From Neobacillus niacini (lineage in GTDB: Bacteria; Bacillota; Bacilli; Bacillales; Cytobacillaceae): a stretch of 64,000 bases of DNA. Numbering within the stretch: position 1 is the first letter of the stretch; each line of letters begins with the position of its first letter. Where the stretch lies: assembly GCF_023715415.1 (NCBI RefSeq), contig NZ_JAMBOB010000007.1, forward strand, positions 1 through 64,000. The letters run 5' to 3'. The notes beneath the pieces are model-generated. The model did not search any database. It had not been told where the DNA came from and saw nothing but the letters and a program-made list of their open reading frames with translations. A program made the position numbers and the translations under genes. Positions 57,109 to 64,000 of this stretch are shown in pieces.

Positions 57109-57963
57109 ATGCCTTTAGTTTCAATGAAAGAGATGCTCATCAAAGCGAAAGCAGAAGGTTACGCTGTTGGGCAGTTCAACCTAAATAACTTAGAATTTAC
57201 CCAAGCTATTTTACAAGCAGCGGAAGAGGAAAAATCACCAGTTATTCTTGGTGTTTCTGAAGGGGCAGCTCGTTACATGTCCGGCTTTAAAACTGTTGTA
57301 AAAATGGTAGAAGGTTTAATGGAAGATTTGAAAGTTACCGTACCTGTTGCGATTCACTTGGATCACGGTTCTAGCTTTGAAAAATGTAAAGAAGCGATTG
57401 ACGCTGGCTTTACTTCTGTTATGATTGACGCTTCTCACCATCCATTTGAAGAAAACGTAGCAACTACTTCTAAAGTAGTAGAATACGCACATTCAAAAGG
57501 TGTTTCGGTTGAAGCAGAATTAGGAACGGTTGGCGGACAAGAAGACGATGTATCTGGAAGCATTATCTATGCAAATCCAGCTGAATGTAAAGAACTTGTT
57601 GAGCGTACAGGCATCGACTGCCTTGCACCAGCACTTGGTTCTGTTCATGGACCATACAAAGGCGAGCCAAAGCTTGGTTATAAAGAAATGGAAGAAATCG
57701 GTCAAGCTACTGGTCTTCCGCTTGTTCTACATGGCGGAACTGGTATTCCAACACATGATATCCAAAAATCAGTTTCTCTTGGAACTGCGAAAATTAACGT
57801 GAACACTGAAAACCAAATTGCGTCTGCAAAAGCGGTTCGTGAAGCATTAGCTGCAAAGCCAAATGAATACGATCCACGTAAATACATGGGCCCAGCTCGT
57901 GAAGCCATCAAAGCAACAGTAATTGGCAAAATGCGCGAATTCGGTTCAGCTGGCAAGGCTTAA
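57109..57963 (+). CDS. fbaA: Class II fructose-bisphosphate aldolase
   Basis: A 284-residue zinc aldolase. Metal and substrate residues are in [27 protein letters not shown], and LHGGTGI. It interconverts fructose 1,6-bisphosphate and triose phosphates. Upstream site AAGGAGG. Next in the chain are tal, murZ and glpX. Confidence 0.97.
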   Translation: MPLVSMKEMLIKAKAEGYAVGQFNLNNLEFTQAILQAAEEEKSPVILGVSEGAARYMSGFKTVVKMVEGLMEDLKVTVPVAIHLDHGSSFEKCKEAIDAGFTSVMIDASHHPFEENVATTSKVVEYAHSKGVSVEAELGTVGGQEDDVSGSIIYANPAECKELVERTGIDCLAPALGSVHGPYKGEPKLGYKEMEEIGQATGLPLVLHGGTGIPTHDIQKSVSLGTAKINVNTENQIASAKAVREALAAKPNEYDPRKYMGPAREAIKATVIGKMREFGSAGKA

Positions 57964-57964
57964 A

Positions 57965-58003
57965 ACGAAAAGCGGAAGCGCGTAGGCTGCTTGCGCTAGA
58001 CAA
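57965..58003. repeat. Remnant of the GC-rich repeat family
   Basis: GAAAAGCGGAAGCGCG followed by TTGCGCTAGACAA: truncated form of the repeat ending in GCTAGACA, right after the fbaA stop. Confidence 0.6.
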
Positions 58004-58067
58004 TTTTAATAGAAGAGGGCAATGTCCTCTTGAAAAAACGATTCAATGTTTGTTACATTGTGAGTAA

Positions 58068-58103
58068 TTTGAAACCGCCCCTTAACGAATGGGCGGTTTC
58101 AAA
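58068..58103 (+). other. Strong hairpin before tal without T-run
   Basis: TTTGAAACCGCCC (58068-58080) pairs with GGGCGGTTTCAAA (58091-58103). The following CTGTAAGG has no T-run, so this is probably an mRNA processing or stability hairpin rather than a terminator. Confidence 0.6.
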
Positions 58104-58160
58104 CTGTAAGGAAAAATTAGAATATTGGCGAAACTTGTCATAAAATTGGAGGAGAAACAG

Positions 58161-58808
58161 TTGAAATTTTTTATTGATACAGCTAACTTAGAAGAAATTC
58201 GTGAAGTACATGAGCTTGGATTATTATCAGGAGTGACAACAAACCCATCGCTTGTTGCAAAAGAAAAAGAAGTATCCTTCCACGATCGCATTAGAGAAAT
58301 TGCTGCACTTGTTCCAGGTTCTGTTAGTGCAGAGGTTATTGCCCTTGACGCAGAAGGCATGATTCGAGAAGGGAAAGAACTTGCAGCAATTGCCCCAAAT
58401 ATCACGGTTAAAGTTCCAATGACTCCTGATGGCTTAAAGGCTTGTCATGCATTTTCAGAAGCAGGAATTACAACCAATGTCACCTTAATCTTTAACGCCA
58501 ATCAGGCACTTTTAGCAGCAAGAGCAGGAGCTACATACGTTTCACCATTCCTAGGCAGATTGGATGATATCGGTCAAAACGGCTTAGAATTAATTTCTCA
58601 AGTGGCAGATATTTTTACTGTTCACGGACTTGATACACAAATTATTGCGGCATCCATCCGTAACCCAATCCACGTTACAGAAGCAGCGCTTAGAGGAGCA
58701 CATATTGCAACGATTCCTTACAAAGTATTAATTGGCTTATTCCATCACCCATTAACAGATAAAGGGATTGAAGGATTTATGAAGGATTGGGCAGCACGTA
58801 ACGCATAA
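58161..58808 (+). CDS. tal: Transaldolase-like protein (YwjH/Fsa type)
   Basis: A 215-residue TIM barrel with the Schiff-base lysine in [17 protein letters not shown] near the N-terminus, and [11 protein letters not shown]. It belongs to the small transaldolase/fructose-6-phosphate aldolase family. TTG 58161 is used (TTGGAGGAG upstream), aligning with YwjH; earlier in-frame codons would add 12 residues without a site. Confidence 0.93.
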   Translation: MKFFIDTANLEEIREVHELGLLSGVTTNPSLVAKEKEVSFHDRIREIAALVPGSVSAEVIALDAEGMIREGKELAAIAPNITVKVPMTPDGLKACHAFSEAGITTNVTLIFNANQALLAARAGATYVSPFLGRLDDIGQNGLELISQVADIFTVHGLDTQIIAASIRNPIHVTEAALRGAHIATIPYKVLIGLFHHPLTDKGIEGFMKDWAARNA

Positions 58809-59004
58809 ATTTACCGATTTTTAAAACTTTTTTTCATATTGATACATGAAAATAATATATTGGTGTACACTAGATGATAGACAAATTGTCGGATTATGTA
58901 ATTTGCTATTGGAAATAATTACCTAAAGAAGAATATTTGGTTATCAATTTAGTTGATTAATACAGGATAACAGTCCATCCCAATGGCGTAGAAGGGAGTC
59001 GAAA

Positions 59005-60294
59005 ATGGAAAAACTTAAAATTGCAGGCGGATATCCGCTTAAGGGAACCGTACGAATAAGTGGTGCCAAGAACAGTGCAGTTGCGTTGATACCAGCAACC
59101 ATTTTAGCAGAATCACCGGTGACAATTGAAGGGCTGCCAGATATTTCAGATGTGGAAATATTGAAGGACCTGCTCGAAGAAATTGGCGGGAAAGTGGAGC
59201 TTTCAGATGATTTTGATATGACGGTTGACCCATCGACAATGATTTCGATGCCATTGCCAAACGGAAAAGTAAAGAAGCTTCGTGCCTCTTATTACCTTAT
59301 GGGGGCGATGCTTGGCAGGTTTAAAAAGGCCGTCATCGGTTTACCGGGTGGATGTCATCTTGGGCCACGTCCAATTGATCAGCATATTAAAGGCTTCGAA
59401 GCACTTGGTGCTCAGGTAACAAATGAGCAGGGGGCTATTTATTTGCGTGCGGACGAGCTTCGCGGCGCACGTATTTACCTTGATGTTGTCTCTGTTGGCG
59501 CAACCATTAATATCATGTTAGCAGCAGTAAGAGCTAAGGGCAGAACGATTATTGAAAATGCCGCAAAAGAACCGGAAATCATTGATGTTGCTACCTTGCT
59601 TACAAATATGGGAGCGAAAATCAAGGGTGCAGGAACCGATGTTATCCGTATTGATGGCGTGGACAGCCTCCATGGCTGCCGTCATACGATTATTCCTGAT
59701 CGGATTGAAGCAGGAACTTATATGATCTTAGGTGCTGCTGTCGGTGAAGGGGTATTGATTGATAATGTTATTCCCCAGCACTTAGAATCGCTGATTGCTA
59801 AGCTGAGAGAAATGGGTGTGACAATTGAAACAGGTGATGACCAGGTGTTTGTCAGCAGTTCGGACAAGCTGAAGGCAGTTGATATTAAAACCCTTGTATA
59901 TCCTGGTTTTCCAACGGATCTACAACAGCCATTTACAACACTCTTAACGAAAGCATCGGGTTCTAGCGTTGTAACGGATACGATTTATGGTGCCCGGTTT
60001 AAACATATTGATGAATTAAGAAGAATGAACGCAAACATTAAAGTGGAAGGCCGCTCGGCTATTATTAGCGGACCTATTAAGCTTCAAGGTGCAAAAGTGA
60101 AAGCGAGCGATCTTAGAGCGGGAGCTGCACTTGTGATTGCCGGACTTCTTGCGGAAGGCATTACAGAAGTCACCGGCCTTGAGCACATTGACCGTGGTTA
60201 TAGCCATCTTGTTGAAAAATTAAATGGGCTCGGTGCAACGGTTTGGCGTGAAGCTTTGACAAAAGATGAAGTCGAACAACTAAAGAATACCTAA
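59005..60294 (+). CDS. murZ: UDP-GlcNAc 1-carboxyvinyltransferase MurZ
   Basis: A 429-residue EPSP-synthase-fold enzyme. N-terminal GAKNSAV, catalytic Cys in [12 protein letters not shown] (about 117), and [11 protein letters not shown]. It transfers enolpyruvate from PEP to UDP-GlcNAc in peptidoglycan synthesis and is a fosfomycin target. By synteny this is the murZ (murAB) paralogue, not murAA. Confidence 0.96.
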   Translation: MEKLKIAGGYPLKGTVRISGAKNSAVALIPATILAESPVTIEGLPDISDVEILKDLLEEIGGKVELSDDFDMTVDPSTMISMPLPNGKVKKLRASYYLMGAMLGRFKKAVIGLPGGCHLGPRPIDQHIKGFEALGAQVTNEQGAIYLRADELRGARIYLDVVSVGATINIMLAAVRAKGRTIIENAAKEPEIIDVATLLTNMGAKIKGAGTDVIRIDGVDSLHGCRHTIIPDRIEAGTYMILGAAVGEGVLIDNVIPQHLESLIAKLREMGVTIETGDDQVFVSSSDKLKAVDIKTLVYPGFPTDLQQPFTTLLTKASGSSVVTDTIYGARFKHIDELRRMNANIKVEGRSAIISGPIKLQGAKVKASDLRAGAALVIAGLLAEGITEVTGLEHIDRGYSHLVEKLNGLGATVWREALTKDEVEQLKNT

Positions 60295-60373
60295 ATAGGC
60301 TATACTAATTCCTCTAATCTGTTATACTAATGTTATTGAAAAGTATGAATAGATAAATTGGGGGATTGAGAAC

Positions 60374-61336
60374 ATGGAGAGAAGTTTATCAATGGAGCTT
60401 GTCCGCGTAACAGAAGCGGCTGCGCTTGCTTCAGCACGTTGGATGGGACGCGGGAAAAAAGATGAAGCGGATGGTGCAGCAACCTCTGCGATGCGTGATG
60501 TGTTTGATACGATCCCAATGAAGGGTACGGTTGTCATTGGTGAAGGCGAGATGGACGAGGCACCAATGCTTTATATCGGTGAAAAACTTGGTACAGGGTA
60601 CGGACCTCGTGTTGATGTAGCCGTTGATCCACTTGAGGGTACAAATATCCTAGCAGCAGGCGGATGGAACGCTCTAGCAGTTTTAGCCATTGCTGACAAT
60701 GGCAACCTTCTTCATGCTCCTGATATGTATATGGAGAAAATTGCTGTGGGCCCTGAAGCTGTAGGACTTATCGATATCAATGCTTCTGTTCTTGATAATC
60801 TGAAAGCAGTGGCGAAAGCGAAGAACAAGGATATCGAAGACGTTGTTGCAACGGTATTGAACCGTCCGCGTCATGAACATATCATTGCACAGCTTCGTGA
60901 AGCAGGTGCACGAATTAAGTTAATCAATGACGGCGATGTGGCAGGAGCGATTAATACGGCTTTTGATAACACTGGCGTTGACATTTTATTCGGATCTGGC
61001 GGTGCTCCAGAAGGGGTCATCTCAGCGGTTGCGTTAAAATGTTTGGGCGGAGAAATCATTGGTAAATTACTGCCTCAAAGCGATGCTGAATTAGAACGCT
61101 GCGTGAAAATGGGACTAGATGTCAGTAAAGTTCTTCGTATGGAAGATCTTGTGAAAGGTGACGACGCCATTTTTGCAGCAACCGGTGTAACAGACGGCGA
61201 ATTACTGCGTGGTGTCCAATTCAAAGGCTCTTATGGTTCTACTCATTCGATTGTTATGCGTGCAAAATCAGGTACTGTCCGCTTTGTCGAAGGCCGTCAC
61301 AGTTTGAAAATGAAACCAAATTTAGTGATTAGATAA
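60374..61336 (+). CDS. glpX: Class II fructose-1,6-bisphosphatase GlpX
   Basis: A 320-residue lithium-sensitive-type phosphatase with [21 protein letters not shown] and the VSKV C-terminal region. It acts in gluconeogenesis, next to fbaA and tal. ATG 60374 follows TTGGGGGA. Confidence 0.95.
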   Translation: MERSLSMELVRVTEAAALASARWMGRGKKDEADGAATSAMRDVFDTIPMKGTVVIGEGEMDEAPMLYIGEKLGTGYGPRVDVAVDPLEGTNILAAGGWNALAVLAIADNGNLLHAPDMYMEKIAVGPEAVGLIDINASVLDNLKAVAKAKNKDIEDVVATVLNRPRHEHIIAQLREAGARIKLINDGDVAGAINTAFDNTGVDILFGSGGAPEGVISAVALKCLGGEIIGKLLPQSDAELERCVKMGLDVSKVLRMEDLVKGDDAIFAATGVTDGELLRGVQFKGSYGSTHSIVMRAKSGTVRFVEGRHSLKMKPNLVIR

Positions 61337-61358
61337 AGATAATTAGTAAACTCTTACC

Positions 61359-61390
61359 AAGAGACTAGACCTGGATTCTAGTCTCTTATC
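61359..61390 (+). terminator. Terminator of glpX
   Basis: AAGAGACTAGA pairs with TCTAGTCTCTT (61359-61369 and 61377-61387); the following T-run is short. Confidence 0.75.
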
Positions 61391-61419
61391 TCCATATCCT
61401 GCAAATAGAAAATTTCCAG

Positions 61420-61449
61420 TTGATTATTATTTTAAACAAAGGGTACAAT
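61420..61449 (+). promoter_or_regulatory. Possible rho promoter
   Basis: TTGATT (61420-61425), 18-bp spacer, TACAAT (61444-61449). It leaves a leader of about 140 nt before rho; rho is autoregulated in several bacteria, so the leader could be functional, but I see no defined attenuator. Confidence 0.5.
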
Positions 61450-61593
61450 AGATAGTGTTTTTATAAAAAAAGATTCTGCTATTCTATTCATTTCTATCTT
61501 CCTCAATATATATTTAGAAATCAAAAATCCTCTATTATACGATTAGGTTCTCGGTAACGAAAATAGAGTAAAAATTTTAAAGTGTGGTGTACT

Positions 61594-62859
61594 ATGGAAT
61601 TAACTATATCAAGTTTAGAAAACATGAAGCTGAAGGAGCTTTATGAGCTTGCGCGCGAATTTAAAGTGACTTACTATAGTAAGTTGTCGAAAAAAGAACT
61701 TATTTTTGCCATTTTAAAATCACGAGCAGAGCAGCAGGGTTATTTTTTCATGGAAGGCGTTTTGGAAATCATCCAATCTGAAGGCTTTGGATTCTTACGC
61801 CCGATTAATTACTCGCCAAGTTCGGAAGATATTTATATCTCTGCATCACAAATCCGTCGTTTTGACCTTCGTAACGGGGATAAAGTATCCGGTAAGGTTC
61901 GACCTCCAAAGGAAAATGAACGTTATTACGGACTTTTGCATGTAGAAGCAGTTAACGGTGAAGACCCAGAGTCAGCGAAAGAACGTGTTCACTTCCCAGC
62001 ATTAACTCCTCTCTATCCAAACAGACATATGAAACTCGAAACCACTCCAAAACATATCTCTACAAGAATTATGGATGTTGTTGCTCCAGTTGGTTTTGGA
62101 CAAAGGGGCTTAATTGTTGCGCCGCCAAAGGCAGGGAAAACCATGCTGTTAAAGGAAATCGCTAACAGTATTACGACCAATCATCCTGAAGTGGATTTAA
62201 TTGTACTTCTCATCGATGAACGTCCAGAGGAAGTGACGGACATTGAGCGCTCTGTTGCCGGCGATGTTGTCAGCTCGACGTTTGATGAGGTGCCAGAAAA
62301 CCATATTAAAGTGGCGGAGCTTGTGCTGGACCGCGCGATGCGCTTAGTTGAGCATAAGCGCGATGTCGTTATTTTAATGGACAGCATCACACGTTTGGCT
62401 CGTGCTTATAACTTGGTGATTCCGCCAAGCGGCCGTACCCTTTCAGGTGGTATTGATCCAGCGGCTTTCCATCGTCCGAAGCGTTTCTTCGGGGCAGCCC
62501 GAAACATTGAAGAAGGCGGAAGCTTAACGATTCTTGCTACGGCATTAGTCGATACGGGTTCACGTATGGATGACGTTATTTATGAGGAATTTAAAGGAAC
62601 AGGTAATATGGAACTGCATCTAGATCGTCAGCTTGCAGAACGCCGTATCTTCCCAGCGCTTGATATCCGCCGCTCTGGCACACGAAAAGAAGAGCTTCTT
62701 CTTCCAAAAGATCATCTGGACAAGCTATGGGCCATCCGAAAATCGATGTCCGACTCACCAGACTTCGCCGAGCGCTTCCTGAAAAAACTAAAACAAACCA
62801 AATCCAACGAAGAATTCTTCGCCCAAATCGGGGAAGAACTAAAAGGCAGAAGATCTTAG
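61594..62859 (+). CDS. rho: Transcription termination factor Rho
   Basis: A 421-residue hexameric RNA helicase. N-terminal [15 protein letters not shown] helical domain, OSB RNA-binding fold ([15 protein letters not shown]), Walker [14 protein letters not shown] (about 177) and the Q-loop/R-loop [27 protein letters not shown] 61594 is used; an in-frame ATG 12 bp upstream is weaker. Confidence 0.97.
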   Translation: MELTISSLENMKLKELYELAREFKVTYYSKLSKKELIFAILKSRAEQQGYFFMEGVLEIIQSEGFGFLRPINYSPSSEDIYISASQIRRFDLRNGDKVSGKVRPPKENERYYGLLHVEAVNGEDPESAKERVHFPALTPLYPNRHMKLETTPKHISTRIMDVVAPVGFGQRGLIVAPPKAGKTMLLKEIANSITTNHPEVDLIVLLIDERPEEVTDIERSVAGDVVSSTFDEVPENHIKVAELVLDRAMRLVEHKRDVVILMDSITRLARAYNLVIPPSGRTLSGGIDPAAFHRPKRFFGAARNIEEGGSLTILATALVDTGSRMDDVIYEEFKGTGNMELHLDRQLAERRIFPALDIRRSGTRKEELLLPKDHLDKLWAIRKSMSDSPDFAERFLKKLKQTKSNEEFFAQIGEELKGRRS

Positions 62860-62873
62860 GTTTATTTCTCGGT

Positions 62874-63055
62874 CTGTGTTAACGCGGGAACCTTGTGGTT
62901 TTAGAACCTGTTGATTTGTGCGGAAGGTGCGAGACTCCTGCAGGAGGACGGGGCAGGGGAGACCCCGCAGACGCTTTAGCGTCGAGGAGGCTTCCCGAAC
63001 CGCCTGCGGAAAGCGAAGCACCTGGAGCACAAATCAACAGCCTAATTTAACACAG
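62874..63055. mobile_element. MITE-like element with nested inverted repeats (copy 2)
   Basis: Outer repeat CTGTGTTAA / TTAACACAG, inner CTGTTGATTTGTGC (62908-62921) / GCACAAATCAACAG (63027-63040), and the same GC-rich core (AGACGCTTTAGCGTCGAGG) as copy 1 but without the 57-base insert. It lies between rho and rpmE. Confidence 0.8.
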
Positions 63056-63207
63056 CTAGCATAAAAACCATAAAAACCCAACTTGCCAAAATAGGTTCAC
63101 CTTGTTATAATGTGAACAGCGTGTTTTTAGTAATTAGTGCTCGTCTTTAAGACAGGCATGTATATAACTCTGTTTCGAATGATTCAGGGCGGAAGGAGAT
63201 GAAAAGA

Positions 63208-63429
63208 ATGAAAGCAGGAATTCATCCAAATTATAAAATGGTACAGGTGACTTGTGCATGCGGAAATACTTTTGAAACTGGTTCAGTGAAAAAAGAAATT
63301 CGCGTTGAAACATGTTCTGAATGTCATCCATTCTATACTGGTCGTCAAAAGTTTGCTGAAGCTGGTGGACGTGTAGACCGTTTCAACAAAAAATACGGCC
63401 TTAAAGATCTTAACGCGCAACAACAATAA
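63208..63429 (+). CDS. rpmE: Ribosomal protein bL31
   Basis: A 73-residue L31 of the zinc-containing type: CACGNTF and [17 protein letters not shown] 63208 is preferred; the ATG at 63199 lies on the GGAAGGAG site. Confidence 0.96.
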   Translation: MKAGIHPNYKMVQVTCACGNTFETGSVKKEIRVETCSECHPFYTGRQKFAEAGGRVDRFNKKYGLKDLNAQQQ

Positions 63430-63440
63430 TCACTCACACA

Positions 63441-63475
63441 AAACAGGCAAGCAGAAACTTACTTGCCTGTTTTTT
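63441..63475 (+). terminator. Terminator of rpmE
   Basis: AAACAGGCAAG (63441-63451) pairs with CTTGCCTGTTT (63462-63472), followed by TTT. Confidence 0.92.
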
Positions 63476-63549
63476 AATTGAATAAAACAGGGTAAATCTT
63501 AAAAATATAGATGTAGAAGGTTTCGTACATAGGAAGGAGACGCCGATTT

Positions 63550-64000
63550 ATGTATTTAATGAAGCAACTCGGATGGGTTGAGGTTATTTGCGGCAGTATG
63601 TTTTCAGGAAAATCAGAGGAATTGATTCGTCGAGTCAGACGGGCTCAATTTGCTAAACAAAAAATAGCTGTTTTCAAACCGAAAATAGACAATCGCTATA
63701 GCGAACAATCTGTCGTTTCTCATAATGGCAACTCTTTTCATGCGAAACCCATTTCCCATTCGATTGAGATTTTACACCATGTAGAGGCGGATATCGATAT
63801 CATCGCCATTGATGAGGTACAATTTTTCGATGAAGGAATTTTAAGGGTTGTTCAACAGCTTGCTGATAGTGGACATCGCGTCGTTGTGGCAGGTTTAGAC
63901 ATGGATTTCCGCGGCGAACCGTTCGGACAAATGCCAGCATTGATGGCGATTGCGGAAACAGTAACGAAGCTCCAGGCTGTTTGCAGTGTTTGTGGGTCGC
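63550..64000 (+). CDS. tdk: Thymidine kinase (partial at window end)
   Basis: ATG 63550 (AAGGAGACG upstream) opens a frame that runs to the window end without a stop: 150 residues. Walker [13 protein letters not shown], catalytic [21 protein letters not shown] and the first zinc CSVCGS identify type II thymidine kinase. It phosphorylates thymidine with ATP. The C-terminus is outside the window. Confidence 0.95.
   Translation, partial: MYLMKQLGWVEVICGSMFSGKSEELIRRVRRAQFAKQKIAVFKPKIDNRYSEQSVVSHNGNSFHAKPISHSIEILHHVEADIDIIAIDEVQFFDEGILRVVQQLADSGHRVVVAGLDMDFRGEPFGQMPALMAIAETVTKLQAVCSVCGS

Overview
The window looks like a chromosomal segment of a denitrifying, spore-forming Bacillaceae close to Neobacillus/Bacillus. 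Gene content and order from about 22.5 kb to the right end follow the Bacillus subtilis ywd-ywf-ywh-ywi-ywj region (gerQ, hemQ, pta, lipL, rsfA, pbpG, speE-speB, argS, uvsE, clsB, fadF, rpoE, pyrG, spo0F, fbaA, tal, murZ, glpX, rho, rpmE, tdk). Spore genes (gerQ, rsfA, pbpG, sspH, spo0F), strong AGGAGG ribosome binding sites and many TTG/GTG starts fit this. Genus assignment is inference.

Layout. 1-126 is the right end of an IS3-family element. 180-6813 (minus strand) is a nitrous oxide reductase operon: membrane cytochrome c, Sec-type (clade II-like) NosZ, a membrane protein, NosD, NosY, NosF and a YtkA-like/SurA-like lipoprotein, most of them coupled by ATGA overlaps. It diverges from a Crp/Fnr regulator gene (7057-7800). 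7.9-9.9 kb holds bshB2-yojF (bacillithiol) and pdxK. 10.4-22.4 kb is one long anaerobic formate dehydrogenase and molybdenum cofactor operon: fdhD, a selenocysteine formate dehydrogenase (UGA at 11803-11805 with a bacterial SECIS hairpin), its Fe-S and cytochrome b subunits, fdhE, mobA, two moeA genes (the second fused to a periplasmic-binding-protein-like domain), moaE, moaD and moeB. The nos, fnr and fdh promoters each carry a TGTGA-N6-TCACA-like box centred exactly 32 bp from the -10 centre, so one FNR-type switch probably controls all three.

From 22.4 kb the region is core genome: a perfect parS site, spore and heme genes, phosphotransacetylase, lipoylation, polyamines and arginyl-tRNA synthetase. 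41.5-52.6 kb is an acyl-CoA degradation region (fadF, thiolase, 3-hydroxyacyl-CoA dehydrogenase, two acyl-CoA dehydrogenases, TetR regulator, fused isobutyryl-CoA mutase) with FadR-like, cre-like and TetR-type operator candidates. 53-64 kb is rpoE, pyrG (with an initial GGGCTCC and attenuator hairpin as in B. subtilis), spo0F, central carbon genes, rho, rpmE and a truncated tdk.

The least explained content is non-coding. Three dispersed elements of about 140-147 bp (25925, 45139, 55675) each contain exactly six units of exactly 21 bp with shared ends and A-tracts once per unit. A separate array has five units of exactly 20 bp (21213), and a short GGACAC array of similar period lies near 35348. 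There are also perfect 13-bp GGTGCCTGTCACC repeats, a GC-rich palindromic family, and two MITE-like elements with nested inverted repeats, one of which abuts the ywhB start.
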